Positions 34,043 through 45,818 are shown, counted from the stretch's first letter. The stretch is 64,000 bases of DNA from Streptomyces composti (GCF_012034205.1 NZ_JAATEM010000010.1:120760-184759), one strand, 5' to 3'. The notes: generated by a model not told the origin, from the sequence alone. Numbers and translations: made by a program.

Positions 34043-34069
34043 GAAGTGCGTACCGAGAAGGGAGCGGAA

Positions 34070-34831
34070 GTGAGCTACTCCGTCGGACAGGTGGCCGGCT
34101 TCGCCGGAGTCACGGTGCGCACCCTGCACCACTACGACGACATCGGCCTGCTCGTCCCCAGCGAGCGCAGCCCTGCGGGGCACCGGCGTTACAGCGACGC
34201 CGACCTCGACCGGCTGCAGCAGATCCTGTTCTACCGGGAGCTCGGCTTCCCGCTCGAGGAGGTCGCCGCCCTGCTCGACGACCCGGACGCGGACCCGCGC
34301 GCGCACCTGCGCCGCCAGCACGAACTGCTGACCGCCCGGATCGAGAAGCTGCGGAAGATGGCGGCGGCCGTGGAGCAGGCCATGGAGGCACGCACGATGG
34401 GAATCAACCTCACGCCCGAGGAGAAGTTCGAGGTCTTCGGGGACTTCGACCCCGATCAGCACGAGGAGGAGGCGCGCGAGCGCTGGGGCGACACCGACGC
34501 CTACCGCCAGTCACAGCGGAAGGCCGCCTCCTACACCAAGGAGGACTGGCAGCGGATCCAGGCGGAGAGCGACGAGCTCACCCGGCGCTTCGTCGCCCTG
34601 ATGGAGGCCGGTGAGCCGGCCGACTCCGAGGCGGCGATGGACGCCGCCGAGGACCACCGCCAGGGCATCTGCCGCAACCACTACGAGTGCAGCCACGAGA
34701 TGCACACCTGCCTGGGCGAGATGTTCGTCGACGACGAGCGCTTCACGCGGAACATCGACAAGGCCAGGCCCGGCCTGGCCCGTTACCTGCGCGACGCGAT
34801 CCTCGCCAACGCCGCCCGGCACGCCGCGTGA
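34070..34831 (+). CDS. tipA: thiostrepton-responsive MerR regulator TipAL
   Basis: A 253-residue protein, the same length as S. lividans TipAL. The MerR DNA-binding domain comes first (YSVGQVAGFAGVTVRTLHHYDD), then a coiled coil, then the TipAS drug-binding domain from M110 (MGINLTPEEKFEVFGDFDPD), where an internal start yields the free TipAS form that titrates drug. The drug-binding cysteine C214 and nearby C207 are both present (YECSHEMHTC). TipAL activates its own promoter when it binds thiopeptides covalently. The GTG at 34070 follows AAGGGAG. Divergent from the ClC gene. Confidence 0.97.
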   Translation: MSYSVGQVAGFAGVTVRTLHHYDDIGLLVPSERSPAGHRRYSDADLDRLQQILFYRELGFPLEEVAALLDDPDADPRAHLRRQHELLTARIEKLRKMAAAVEQAMEARTMGINLTPEEKFEVFGDFDPDQHEEEARERWGDTDAYRQSQRKAASYTKEDWQRIQAESDELTRRFVALMEAGEPADSEAAMDAAEDHRQGICRNHYECSHEMHTCLGEMFVDDERFTRNIDKARPGLARYLRDAILANAARHAA

Positions 34832-34846
34832 TCCCTGGCCCGGGGC

Positions 34847-35212
34847 TCACTCCCGGGCCAGGACCACCGCCGTCCCGTAGGCGCACACCTCGGTGCCGAC
34901 GTCGGCGGCCTCCGTCACATCGAAGCGGAAGGCCAGCACGCCGTTGGCGCCGCGTGCGCGTGCCTGCTCCACCAGGCGTTCCATGGCCTGGTTGCGGGTC
35001 TCCACCAGCGTCTTGGTGAGCCCCTTGAGCTCGCCGCCGACCAGGGACTTCAGTCCCGCGCCGATCTGGCTGCCGACGTGCCGGGAGCGCACGGTCAGCC
35101 CGAACACCTCACCCACGACCTGCTGCACGCGGTAGCCGGGCACGTCGTTGGTGGTCACCACCAGGACGTCGGCCCCGGGGCCCTGTCCACCGCCGTATTC
35201 TTCGATGCCCAT
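34847..35212 (-). CDS. YbjQ/DUF74 heavy-metal-binding-domain protein
   Basis: A 121-residue protein of the YbjQ family: VLVVTTNDVPGYRVQQVVGEVFGLTVRSR, a central GLKSLVGGELKGLTKTLVETRNQAMERL helix and ARGANGVLAFRFDV. YbjQ forms a pentameric ring; metal binding is inferred from structure only. I start at the ATG that gives GIEEYGGG, the usual N terminus; the upstream frame is open only because it runs through a 54-bp duplication. Convergent with tipA, 15 bases from its stop. Confidence 0.88.
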   Translation of the reverse strand: MGIEEYGGGQGPGADVLVVTTNDVPGYRVQQVVGEVFGLTVRSRHVGSQIGAGLKSLVGGELKGLTKTLVETRNQAMERLVEQARARGANGVLAFRFDVTEAADVGTEVCAYGTAVVLARE

Positions 35213-35227
35213 GGACACCAGGTTTGC

Positions 35228-35335
35228 CCATGGCGTGTCCCGGTGCATCCTGGGTACGCCCATGGAACCCGGGCCGGGGCGCCATGGCGTGTCCCGGTGC
35301 ATCCTGGGTACGCCCATGGAACCCGGGCCGGGGCG
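35228..35335. repeat. perfect 54-bp tandem duplication
   Basis: Positions 35228-35281 and 35282-35335 are identical. Each copy contains two CCATGG sites and a GGGTACGCCC segment. It lies between the divergent ybjQ-like and dedA genes, in their shared promoter region. Confidence 0.97.
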
Positions 35336-35400
35336 GCTGCGTTGGTAGTTTGAGCAGCCAGCCTTGCCCACGTCCCTCAAGCAGCAGGAGCCACAGCCCC

Positions 35401-36231
35401 GTGACGACCCTTGCGCTCGGCCCCGAGTGGCTGAGCCCGGACTACCTGATCTCGACCTTCAGCCTTCCCGGCATCCTGCTGATCGTCTTCGCGGAGTCCG
35501 GACTCTTCGCCTTCCTGCCCGGTGACTCCCTGCTGTTCACGGCCGGACTCTTCGTGGCCGAGGGCAACTACATCAGCCAGCCGCTGTGGCTGGTCTGCAC
35601 GCTCATCGTGATCGCCGCCGTCCTCGGCGACCAGGTGGGCTACACGATCGGCAAGTTCTTCGGGCCGAGGATCTTCAACCGGCCGAACTCCAAGCTCTTC
35701 AAACAGGAGAACCTGGAGAAGGCCCACGACTTCATGGAGAAGTACGGCCCGAAGGCCATCGTCCTGGCCCGCTTCGTGCCCATCGTGCGCACCTTCGCCC
35801 CGATCGTGGCCGGAGCCGGCCGCATGAGGTACCGCACCTTCCTCACCTACAACGTGATCGGCGGCATCGCCTGGGGCACGGGCGTCACCTGCGCCGGCTA
35901 CTGGCTCGGCCAGATCACCTTCATCAAGACCAACATCGAGGCGATCCTGGTCCTGATCGTCTTCCTCTCGGTGGTCCCGATCATCGTCGAGTACCTCCGG
36001 GAGCGCGGGAAGAAGAAGCGCGCCGCCGAGGCCGGGCCCGCGCAGCAGCCGCAGCCCCAGCAGCAGCACTCGCAGTACCCGGTGCGGGACGAGCCCACCA
36101 CTCAGCTCCGCCGCATCGACCCGCACCAGCCGTACGACGCCCAGCAGCCGTACCACCCGCAGCACCAGCCCTACGGCGACGCCCAGCAGCCCCCGTACGA
36201 CCCGCAGCGCACGTACGACCCGCGCCTGTAG
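35401..36231 (+). CDS. DedA-family membrane protein
   Basis: A 276-residue DedA/SNARE-associated (VTT-domain) protein, thought to flip lipids such as undecaprenyl phosphate or phosphatidylethanolamine. Family signs are the ESGLFAFLPGDSLLFTAG segment, GDQVGYTIGKFFG, ARFVPIVRTFAPIVAG (the conserved Arg pair) and GYWLGQI. About five hydrophobic segments span residues 15-215, followed by a 60-residue Gln/Pro/Tyr-rich tail (PYDAQQPYHPQH) that is disordered and may bind partners. The GTG at 35401 follows AGGAG by ten bases. Confidence 0.9.
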   Translation: MTTLALGPEWLSPDYLISTFSLPGILLIVFAESGLFAFLPGDSLLFTAGLFVAEGNYISQPLWLVCTLIVIAAVLGDQVGYTIGKFFGPRIFNRPNSKLFKQENLEKAHDFMEKYGPKAIVLARFVPIVRTFAPIVAGAGRMRYRTFLTYNVIGGIAWGTGVTCAGYWLGQITFIKTNIEAILVLIVFLSVVPIIVEYLRERGKKKRAAEAGPAQQPQPQQQHSQYPVRDEPTTQLRRIDPHQPYDAQQPYHPQHQPYGDAQQPPYDPQRTYDPRL

Positions 36232-36295
36232 CCCGTCGGGACAGGAGCTGGAGCCGGTCCCGGACAGGAAGCCCGGAGCCGGCCGCGGACGGGCC

Positions 36296-37999
36296 TCAGA
36301 AGCCGCGTGTCCGTTTGGCCGCGCGGCGCTTCTCCGCGGACCCGATCCGCAGGTGCATCCGGGAGATCTCGGACCCGAGGTTCACCCCGATCGCGATGGC
36401 CATCGCCAGGGCCACCGCCTGCGAGAGGTACACCAGCCCGGTGTTGACCTCGTTCTGCGCGATCGCCAGCAGCCCGAAGTACGTGGCGGAACCCGGGAGC
36501 AGCGGCCCGATCGCCGCCGTGGTGTAGGGCAGCGCGGAGGCGAACCGGTACCGCGACAGCAGCTGGCCGAACAAGCCGACCACCCCGGCCGCCGCGGCCG
36601 TGGAGGCGACCGGGGAGATGTCGCCGGCGTAGCGCATCGCCCCGTACACCACCCAGGCGATTCCGCCGTTGAGGGTCACCATCAGCACGGTGTGCCGCTC
36701 CTGCTGCAGCAGCACCGCGAACGTCAGCGACAGCAGCATCGAGGCGAGGATCTGCACCACCGGCCGCTCGGAGAGCACCAGCGCCTCGTCCGGGTTGAGC
36801 TTGGCGCCCAGCTGGACGCCGAAGTAGAGCACCACCAGCACGCCGGCGACGATGCCCACGAAGAAGTACAGGACCTCCAGCAGACGCGCCGAGGCGGTGA
36901 TGTAGAAGCCGGTCAGACCGTCCTGCACGCCCGCCACCAGCGCTCGCCCGGGCAGCAGCGCGAACAGCCCACCGGTGATCACCGCGGACGCCTTCACATC
37001 CGCGTGCGCCAGCGTCAGCGCCACGCCGATCGCCGCGGGCGGCATCGCGGCCACCGTGAACTGGTAGAACTCCGGCAGCCCCCGGCCCGCGCACAGCCAC
37101 GCCAGCCGGTCGCCGAGCATCGCGCCGATCGCGGCGGCGACGAACACCAGGGGGCCGCCGCCCACCAGCAGCGAGGCCGCGCCCGCAAGCCCGCCGCTGG
37201 CCACCGTCAGCACCCACTTGGGGTACGGGTGCCGGTTGCGGCGGATCTCCGCCAGCCGCCGGTAGGCCTCCTCCAGCGTGATGTGCGTCTCGTCGTCGCT
37301 GAGGTCGTCCACCAGCTGGTACACGGCCGCCAGCCGGGTGTAGTCGGTGCCCCGGCGGCGCACCGTGCGGGAGGCGGTCACCGGGTCGTCGACCAGCGAC
37401 GGCTGGTAGGAGATGGACAGCAGGGTGAAGGTGACGTTCGGTTCGCAGCGGTCCAGGCCGTAGGAGCGGCACACGGCGAACATCGCCGCCTCCACGTCCT
37501 CGGCGCCCTCGCCGCCCGCGAGCAGCAGCTCGCCGATACGCAGCGTCAGGTCGAGCACGCGCGGGACGGCGGGGCCGCCCTCCTCCGGCTTCGGCGCCGA
37601 CTTCTCCGGCGCCGGACGCTCGGCCACCGGCATGCGCAGCATGGTGCGCATGCGGTCCTGCCAGGGCACGTCCGGGGTGATGCTGACGACCGGTGTCCCG
37701 CCGGGCGGTGTGAAGGCGGGCGGGGCGTGCCGGGCACTGTAGGTCTTCGGCGGGCTGAACGCCGAACTCTCCGCCTCGGCGGGCTGCGGCGAGGACACCT
37801 CCAGGCCGTCCGGGATCGCGAACTCGCTGGTCGTCTCGGACTCGCCGGAGTCGTTCCTGGGCACTCTCAGCCCCTCGGGAACGGCGAACTCCGAGGTGAT
37901 CTCCGATTCGCTCTCCGCCGGCGACGGCAGTCCCGCGGGAGGGGTGAAGGCACTCCTCGCCTCGTCCGACTGCGGCTTGCGGTCCTCCGCGTCCGTCAC
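36296..37999 (-). CDS. ThrE-type threonine/serine exporter family protein
   Basis: A 567-residue membrane protein. Residues 1-135 are disordered and contain a duplicated SE(I/T)TSEFA(V/I)P-(E/D)GL motif. The ThrE domain starts near residue 145 (VLDLTLRIGELLLAGGEGAEDVEAAMFAVCRSYGL) and is followed by ten or so helices covering the ThrE and ThrE_2 halves, as in the Corynebacterium threonine exporter. It probably exports small neutral amino acids or related compounds. The start is a GTG; a longer frame continues upstream without a ribosome site. It follows ppa on the same strand but a strong hairpin separates them. Confidence 0.88.
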   Translation of the reverse strand: MTDAEDRKPQSDEARSAFTPPAGLPSPAESESEITSEFAVPEGLRVPRNDSGESETTSEFAIPDGLEVSSPQPAEAESSAFSPPKTYSARHAPPAFTPPGGTPVVSITPDVPWQDRMRTMLRMPVAERPAPEKSAPKPEEGGPAVPRVLDLTLRIGELLLAGGEGAEDVEAAMFAVCRSYGLDRCEPNVTFTLLSISYQPSLVDDPVTASRTVRRRGTDYTRLAAVYQLVDDLSDDETHITLEEAYRRLAEIRRNRHPYPKWVLTVASGGLAGAASLLVGGGPLVFVAAAIGAMLGDRLAWLCAGRGLPEFYQFTVAAMPPAAIGVALTLAHADVKASAVITGGLFALLPGRALVAGVQDGLTGFYITASARLLEVLYFFVGIVAGVLVVLYFGVQLGAKLNPDEALVLSERPVVQILASMLLSLTFAVLLQQERHTVLMVTLNGGIAWVVYGAMRYAGDISPVASTAAAAGVVGLFGQLLSRYRFASALPYTTAAIGPLLPGSATYFGLLAIAQNEVNTGLVYLSQAVALAMAIAIGVNLGSEISRMHLRIGSAEKRRAAKRTRGF

Positions 38000-38091
38000 C
38001 TGCGCTGCGCTCCCTGTGCGACTCGGGTCGGTCTGCCTGTTCTCGTTGAGGCCCCTGCCCCGTCAAGCCTCAGTATGCGCACGCACAGCGG

Positions 38092-38126
38092 AACGGGCCG
38101 CACGCATGTGGCGTACGGCCCGTTCG
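38092..38126 (-). terminator. long hairpin terminator after ppa
   Basis: GAACGGGCCG (38092-38101) pairs with CGGCCCGTTC (38117-38126); the stem continues inward with ACGC/GCGT after one mismatch. It lies 23 bases beyond the ppa stop on the minus strand. Confidence 0.85.
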
Positions 38127-38148
38127 CGGTTCGCTGCCGCGGGGAGCC

Positions 38149-38643
38149 TCAGTGGTGGCCGCCCTGCTCCTTGAAACGCTTGTAGGACCGCTCGATCTCG
38201 GCCTCGGCGTCGGCGCGGCCGACCCAGTTGGCGCCCTCCACCGACTTGCCGGGCTCCAGGTCCTTGTAGACCTCGAAGAAGTGCTGGATCTCCAGGCGGT
38301 CGAACTCCGACACGTGGTGGATGTCCCGCAGGTGCTCCACGCGCGGGTCCGTCGCCGGGACGCACAGCAGCTTGTCGTCGCCACCGGCCTCGTCCGTCAT
38401 ACGGAACATGCCGATCGCGCGGCACTTGATCAGGCAGCCCGGGAAGGTCGGCTCGTCCAGGATGACCAGCGCGTCCAGCGGGTCGCCGTCCTCGCCGAGG
38501 GTGTTCTCGACGAAGCCGTAGTCGGTCGGGTAGGCGGTCGAGGTGAAGAGTCGACGGTCCAGGCGGATCCGACCCGTCTCGTGGTCCACCTCGTACTTGT
38601 TCCGCGAACCCTTCGGGATCTCGATCGTGACGTCGAACTCCAC
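38149..38643 (-). CDS. ppa: inorganic pyrophosphatase (family I)
   Basis: Hydrolyses pyrophosphate to phosphate, pulling biosynthetic reactions forward. A 164-residue soluble enzyme starting [19 protein letters not shown]; the Mg2+-binding signature [10 protein letters not shown] and YPTDYGFV are intact, as is the later DKLLCVP. I choose the GTG at 38643, six bases after GGAGGAG, over the upstream ATGs. Divergent from the D-Ala-D-Ala carboxypeptidase gene. Confidence 0.96.
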   Translation of the reverse strand: MEFDVTIEIPKGSRNKYEVDHETGRIRLDRRLFTSTAYPTDYGFVENTLGEDGDPLDALVILDEPTFPGCLIKCRAIGMFRMTDEAGGDDKLLCVPATDPRVEHLRDIHHVSEFDRLEIQHFFEVYKDLEPGKSVEGANWVGRADAEAEIERSYKRFKEQGGHH

Positions 38644-38728
38644 CGGTGGCTCCTCCATGATCAGCACATAGTTCTGGTGGTTAAGTGTCCCTCACGCAGG
38701 TGTGTGATCGCGAAAGGGGCTGGTGGTC

Positions 38729-40300
38729 GTGCCAGAGCTGAGGCCTTGGCGAGGCGCGAGACCGCGTGTCGAGCGGATCGCGGACGCCGTACGACCGTCA
38801 CTCGCGCGCGTGGGCGATGCGCTGCGACGGTCGATCGGCACCGGATCACCGCAGGTCAGGCGGGGCTCACGGCCAAGGCCCTGGCTGTACACCGCGACCG
38901 CCGCCACCGCCGGACTGGCCCTGGCCGTCGGCGTGGTGACCGTCTCCGGCCCCTGGGACTCCTCGGGTCAGCGTACGGCCGAGCGGGACCGGGCCGTCGC
39001 CCTGGAAGCCGCGCGTGGCACAGATCACGGCAGCACTCGGGGCAGAGCGGGCACGCCGCGCGAGACGCGCACGCCCCCCAGCGCCCCCTCCGTGCTCACC
39101 GGCCTCGGCGGCACCGCCACCACCGTCAAGTCGGCACCCGGCGGCAAGGCCCTCGCCGCCGTCCTCGACCCGCTGCTCAAGACCCCGGCGCTCGGCCGCC
39201 ACTCCGCCTCGGTCGTCGACGTGGCCACCGGCAGACGCCTCTACGGCACCGCACCCGGCACCCCGCTCACCCCCGCCTCCACCATCAAGATCGTCACCGC
39301 CGCCGCGGCGCTCTCCGCGCTCGGTCCCGACCACCGGTTCACCACCCGCGCCACGTACGAGCCCGACACCGAGGAGGTCGTGCTGGTCGGCGGCGGCGAC
39401 CCCACCCTCTCCGCCCGGAAGAAGCCCGCACCCGGCACGGCCCGGCTGAGCGACCTCGCGGAGCGGACCGCCGCCGCCCTCGCCAAGCGGGGCGTGCGCA
39501 AGGTGACGCTCTCCTACGACGAGACCCTCTACCCCGGCGACCGGCGGCACCCGATCGGCGAGAACACCAACATCGCCGAGATCACCCCCCTGATGACCGA
39601 CGAGGCCCGCACCGACGACTCCGGCAGCGGCGCCGCCCCCCGCGTCCCCGACCCGGCCGCCGACGCCGCCCGCACCTTCGGGGAGCTGCTGCGCAAGCAC
39701 GGCGTCGAGACCTCGCCACCCGGCCCGTCGAAGTCCAGCAGCCGCGCCGCCACCCTCGCCTCGGTGTCCTCGCCCCCGCTGTCCGCCCTGGTCGAGCGGA
39801 TGCTGACCAACAGCGACAACGACATCGCCGAGGCCCTCGCCCGGCACACCGCGATCGCCACCGGCAAGCGCGCCGACTTCGCCGGTGCCTCGGCGGCGGT
39901 GCGCGCCCAGCTGCAGAAGCTGAAGGTCCCGCTGAAGGGCGCCGTGCTGCGCGACGGCAGCGGCCTGGACCGCCGCGACCGGCTCACCGCCGACCTGCTC
40001 ACCGCGCTGCTGGTCAAGGCCGCCGACCCGGCCCACCCCGAGCTGCGCCCCGTCCTCACAGGGCTGCCCGTCGCCGGCTTCACCGGCACCCTCAGCGGCC
40101 GCTACGCCGACGGGGCGGGCGGCGTGGTCCGCGCCAAGACCGGCACCCTCACCGGCGTCAACACCCTTGCGGGCACCGTCGTCGACCGCGACGGGCGCCT
40201 GCTGGCCTTCGCCTTCCTGGGCACCGGCGCCGACCGGGGCGCCGCCCAGGACGCCCTGGACAAGGCGGCCACGGCCCTCGCGGGCTGCGGCTGCCGGTGA
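38729..40300 (+). CDS. dacB: D-alanyl-D-alanine carboxypeptidase/endopeptidase (PBP4-like, S13)
   Basis: A 523-residue penicillin-binding protein that trims peptidoglycan stem peptides outside the membrane. A membrane anchor lies at about residues 52-70. The catalytic motifs are S184-x-x-K187 (PASTIKIV), S362-D-N364 and K470-T-G. The region between the first and second motifs holds the usual extra domains of class C PBPs. The GTG at 38729 has AAAGGGG nine bases upstream; the GTG two codons earlier would be too close. A Ser/Arg/Thr-rich linker (about residues 85-110) joins anchor and enzyme. Confidence 0.93.
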   Translation: MPELRPWRGARPRVERIADAVRPSLARVGDALRRSIGTGSPQVRRGSRPRPWLYTATAATAGLALAVGVVTVSGPWDSSGQRTAERDRAVALEAARGTDHGSTRGRAGTPRETRTPPSAPSVLTGLGGTATTVKSAPGGKALAAVLDPLLKTPALGRHSASVVDVATGRRLYGTAPGTPLTPASTIKIVTAAAALSALGPDHRFTTRATYEPDTEEVVLVGGGDPTLSARKKPAPGTARLSDLAERTAAALAKRGVRKVTLSYDETLYPGDRRHPIGENTNIAEITPLMTDEARTDDSGSGAAPRVPDPAADAARTFGELLRKHGVETSPPGPSKSSSRAATLASVSSPPLSALVERMLTNSDNDIAEALARHTAIATGKRADFAGASAAVRAQLQKLKVPLKGAVLRDGSGLDRRDRLTADLLTALLVKAADPAHPELRPVLTGLPVAGFTGTLSGRYADGAGGVVRAKTGTLTGVNTLAGTVVDRDGRLLAFAFLGTGADRGAAQDALDKAATALAGCGCR

Positions 40301-40422
40301 CCCGGGGCGGGGTTGCGGCCCGCCCCGACGGTGACCGTGGGCGGGCATCCCGCGCCCGCCCCGCCGGCCCGCGGGATCTCGTCGCCCTGCCCGCTTCCCC
40401 GGCACTCACGTACCGTTGACCC

Positions 40423-41556
40423 ATGACGAGCATCGGTGGTGCTGCCTCTTCCGGGATGGTCGACTGGAACCTCGCGGTCGCGACCGCGACCCGGCTCATG
40501 CGACCCGGCCCCGACGTGAGCCGCGACGAGGCCAGGGCGGTCGTCGCGGAGCTGCGCCGGCACGCGCAGGCCTCGGAGGGGCACGTGCGGGGCTTCACCC
40601 GTCTCGGGACGGAGGAGACGCACGACACCCCGGTGCTGGTGGTCGACCGGCCCGGCTGGGTGCGCGCCAACGTCGCCGGATTCCGCGAACTGCTCAAGCC
40701 GCTGCTCGACAAGATGCAGCAGCGGCGCGGCACCGGCCCCGGCAACGCGGTGCTGGGCGCCGTGGGCGGCAAGGTCACCGGCGTCGAGCTGGGCATGCTG
40801 CTGTCCTTCCTCGCCTCCCGCGTCCTCGGCCAGTACGAGACCTTCGCTCCCGCCACCCACGACCTGCCCGCCGGGGAGAACGGCGGCGGCCGGCTGCTGC
40901 TGGTCGCGCCCAACGTGGTCCATGTCGAACGCGAACTCGACGTCGACCCGCACGACTTCCGGCTGTGGGTGTGCCTGCACGAGGAGACCCACCGCACCCA
41001 GTTCAGCGCCGTGCCCTGGCTGCGCGACCACCTGGAGGGCGAGATCCAGTCGTTCCTGGGGGAGACCGACGTCGACCCCATGACCGTCCTGGAGCGCATC
41101 CGCGACGCCGCCCAGACGCTGGCCGGCGGCCGGCCCGAGGGCGAGGAGGAGGACGGCGGACGCTCCCTGGTGGAGATCGTCCAGACCCCCGCCCAGCGCG
41201 AGATCCTCGGCCGGCTCACCGCCGTGATGTCCCTGCTCGAGGGCCATGCCGACTACGTGATGGACGGCGTGGGACCCGAGGTGGTGCCGACCGTCGCCGA
41301 GATCCGCGAGAAGTTCCAGCAGCGCCGCGCCAAGGGCGCCTCCCGCCTGGACATGGCGCTGCGCAAGCTGCTGGGCCTGGACGCCAAGCTGCGTCAGTAC
41401 CGGGACGGGGAACGTTTCGTCCGGGCGGTCGTCGAGGAGGTCGGCATGGACGGCTTCAACCGCGTGTGGACCTCGCCCAACACGCTCCCCACCAAGGCGG
41501 AGATCTCCAGACCTGCCGACTGGATCACACGGGTGCACCGCAAACCGGAGGCATAA
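40423..41556 (+). CDS. zinc-dependent metalloprotease-like protein (DUF2342 family)
   Basis: A 377-residue protein of the actinobacterial zinicin-like metallopeptidase family, sometimes annotated as coenzyme F420 biosynthesis-associated. The zinc motif is H186-E-E-T-H190 (LWVCLHEETHRTQF); a later GLU in SLLEGHADYVMD is the likely third ligand. Otherwise helical, no signal peptide, so cytoplasmic. The gene is conserved between dacB and tilS in Streptomyces as I recall. TACCGT seven bases before the ATG may be a -10 box for a leaderless transcript. Confidence 0.87.
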   Translation: MTSIGGAASSGMVDWNLAVATATRLMRPGPDVSRDEARAVVAELRRHAQASEGHVRGFTRLGTEETHDTPVLVVDRPGWVRANVAGFRELLKPLLDKMQQRRGTGPGNAVLGAVGGKVTGVELGMLLSFLASRVLGQYETFAPATHDLPAGENGGGRLLLVAPNVVHVERELDVDPHDFRLWVCLHEETHRTQFSAVPWLRDHLEGEIQSFLGETDVDPMTVLERIRDAAQTLAGGRPEGEEEDGGRSLVEIVQTPAQREILGRLTAVMSLLEGHADYVMDGVGPEVVPTVAEIREKFQQRRAKGASRLDMALRKLLGLDAKLRQYRDGERFVRAVVEEVGMDGFNRVWTSPNTLPTKAEISRPADWITRVHRKPEA

Positions 41557-41726
41557 GCTCCGCACGACGGCATGCGGAGTCCCCTCCAATCACCCGTCCG
41601 AGGGACCGTGAGCCATGGGCAGGCGTGCAATGCTCGGGGAACGGCCCGGTTCTGTCACCATCTACACACTCTGCGTGACCGAATCTCGGGCTCACCCCCC
41701 GACAACTTCATGAAGGGAACCGGACA

Positions 41727-42929
41727 ATGGGTCCCCATCCTGCGGTCGCGGCGATACGCCTGGCGGTCCGCCGCGTACTCCACGACATCCTCGCCGAACA
41801 CGCCGAACACGCCGAACACGCCGAACACGCCGAACGCGCTCCCGGTGGACATCACGAGCGCCACGGGCACGACTGCCGTCACGAGCACCCCCGGCAGCAC
41901 GGCCTGCACGAACAGCACGGGCATCACCGCCATCACGTCCAGCACCGGCAGCACGCCGGCGGGCTCGGCCGCACCCCGTCCCGGGCCTCGGTGGCCATCC
42001 CGCAGGGATGCTCCTGCGCCCCGCTCGTGCTGGTGGCCTGCTCCGGCGGCGCCGACTCCATGGCCCTCGCCTCCGCCCTCGCCTTCGAGGCCCCCCGGCT
42101 CGGCGTCCGGGCCGGCGGCATCACCGTCGACCACGGACTCCAGCCCGGCTCCGACCAGCGCGCGGCGGAGGTCGTGCAGCGCATGAGGGAACTCGGCCTC
42201 CATCCGGCCGAGTCCGTCGCCGTGACCGTCGGCCGCGAGGGCGGGCCCGAGGCCGCGGCCCGCGACGCCCGCTACGCCGCCCTGGACGCCGCCGCCGAAC
42301 GGCTCGGCGCCCGCGCCGTCCTGCTCGGTCACACCAGGGACGACCAGGCCGAGACCGTCCTGCTCGGCCTCGCCCGCGGCTCCGGCATCCGCTCCCTGTC
42401 CGGCATGGCCGCGGTCTCGGGGGCCGGCGGCCGTTACCGGCGCCCCTTCCTGCAGCTCGACCGGCAGACCGCCCGCAAGGCCTGCATGGTCCAGTCCCTG
42501 CCCGTCTGGGACGACCCGCACAACACCGACCCGTCCTACACCCGCTCCCGGCTGCGCCACGAGGGTCTGCCCGCCCTGGAGAAGGCGCTCGGCAAGGGCG
42601 TCGTCGAGGCCCTCGCCCGCACCGCCCAGCTCTCCCGCGACGACGCCGACGCCCTCGACGCCTGGGCCTCCCGCGCCGAGGCCGGCGTCCGCGACGCCGA
42701 CGGCGGCCTCGAGTGCGCCGGCCTCCACGCCCTGCCGCCCGCGGTGCGCCGCCGGGTGCTGCGCCGCGCCGCCATCGAGGCGGGCGCACCGGCCGGTTCC
42801 CTGTTCGCCCGGCACATCGAGGAGGTCGACCGGCTGATCACCGGCTGGCGCGGTCAGGGGGCCATCAATCTCCCCGGCAAAGTCGTCGTCCGGCGGCAGG
42901 GTGGCAGACTGGTGATTCGGCAAGGCTGA
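41727..42929 (+). CDS. tilS: tRNA(Ile)-lysidine synthetase with His-rich insertion
   Basis: Modifies C34 of tRNA-Ile(CAU) to lysidine so it reads AUA. The PP-loop is S106-GGADS, followed by [23 protein letters not shown] and the RRPFLQLDR segment. The N-terminal helix ([17 protein letters not shown]) is separated from the PP-loop by an unusual insert, residues about 24-80, made of A-E-H repeats and then a very His-rich stretch; other TilS proteins have only a short linker here. The insert begins in a 9-bp DNA repeat (41793-41837). The ATG at 41727 has AAGGGA ten bases upstream. Next to hpt and ftsH, the classical tilS-hpt-ftsH order. Confidence 0.93.
   Translation: MGPHPAVAAIRLAVRRVLHDILAEHAEHAEHAEHAERAPGGHHERHGHDCRHEHPRQHGLHEQHGHHRHHVQHRQHAGGLGRTPSRASVAIPQGCSCAPLVLVACSGGADSMALASALAFEAPRLGVRAGGITVDHGLQPGSDQRAAEVVQRMRELGLHPAESVAVTVGREGGPEAAARDARYAALDAAAERLGARAVLLGHTRDDQAETVLLGLARGSGIRSLSGMAAVSGAGGRYRRPFLQLDRQTARKACMVQSLPVWDDPHNTDPSYTRSRLRHEGLPALEKALGKGVVEALARTAQLSRDDADALDAWASRAEAGVRDADGGLECAGLHALPPAVRRRVLRRAAIEAGAPAGSLFARHIEEVDRLITGWRGQGAINLPGKVVVRRQGGRLVIRQG
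41793..41837. repeat. 9-bp coding tandem repeat in tilS
   Basis: Four perfect copies and one variant of GCCGAACAC, each coding Ala-Glu-His. This is the start of the His-rich insertion of TilS. Confidence 0.95.
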
Positions 42930-42991
42930 AACGGTGCCCCCTCGGCGACGGAGGCGGCGGGGTCCGGCAGCCGGTGGGACGACCGAAAGTG

Positions 42992-43552
42992 ATGCGGGTG
43001 GACGCGAAAGACATGGGTGCCGACCTCGAGAAGGTGCTCATCACCAAGGAAGAGATCGACGCGAAGCTGGCCGAGCTGGCTGCCAAGATCGACGCGGATT
43101 ACGCGGGCAAGGATCTGCTGATCGTCGGCGTGCTCAAGGGCGCGGTGATGGTCATGGCCGACCTCGCGCGGGCGCTGTCCACCCCCGTCACGATGGACTG
43201 GATGGCCGTATCCTCGTACGGGGCGGGCACCCAGTCCTCCGGTGTGGTGCGGATCCTCAAGGACCTCGACACCGACATCAAGGGCAAGCACGTCCTGATC
43301 GTCGAGGACATCATCGACTCCGGTCTGACCCTGTCCTGGCTGATCTCCAACCTCGGCTCGCGCGAGCCCGCCTCCCTGAAGGTGTGCACGCTGCTGCGCA
43401 AGCCCGAGGCGGCGAAGGTCGCCATCGATGTGGAATGGGTCGGTTTCGACATCCCCAACGAATTCGTCGTCGGCTACGGCCTGGACTACGCCGAGAAGTA
43501 CCGCAATCTCCCGTTCGTCGGTACGCTCGCGCCTCACGTCTACGGCGGCTGA
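42992..43552 (+). CDS. hpt: hypoxanthine phosphoribosyltransferase
   Basis: Salvages hypoxanthine and guanine to IMP and GMP using PRPP. A 186-residue enzyme with the PRPP-binding motif [14 protein letters not shown], the flexible-loop [11 protein letters not shown] and the base-binding [17 protein letters not shown]. The ATG at 42992 is directly preceded by an in-frame GTG at 42989 which could serve instead. It follows tilS by 62 bases on the same strand and is probably co-transcribed. Confidence 0.95.
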   Translation: MRVDAKDMGADLEKVLITKEEIDAKLAELAAKIDADYAGKDLLIVGVLKGAVMVMADLARALSTPVTMDWMAVSSYGAGTQSSGVVRILKDLDTDIKGKHVLIVEDIIDSGLTLSWLISNLGSREPASLKVCTLLRKPEAAKVAIDVEWVGFDIPNEFVVGYGLDYAEKYRNLPFVGTLAPHVYGG

Positions 43553-43741
43553 GCCCGAAGGGCCCATTCGCCCGGACGGTGATCGGGAACCCCGGCGGTC
43601 TCCGCGCCGTTGGAGCATGCGTAGACGCGATTGCCAGCCGTCCCGCGCAGCTTCGGGGGACAATGCTGGGGTACCGTCCGAAGAACAGCCTTTATCAAAC
43701 TCACTATGGCAGGAGGGACGGGGCGGCACCGCTCCGTATGG

Positions 43742-45778
<2,037 letters not shown>

Positions 45779-45818
45779 CACCGGCCCCGGCCGCCGTCGC
45801 CGGGGCCCGGAATGTATG

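Noticed and set aside
35213..35380. N-terminal extension of the YbjQ-like protein with a duplicated 18-residue segment
   Set aside because: The extension is only the translated 54-bp duplication; family proteins start at GIEEYGGG and no ribosome site supports the longer form.
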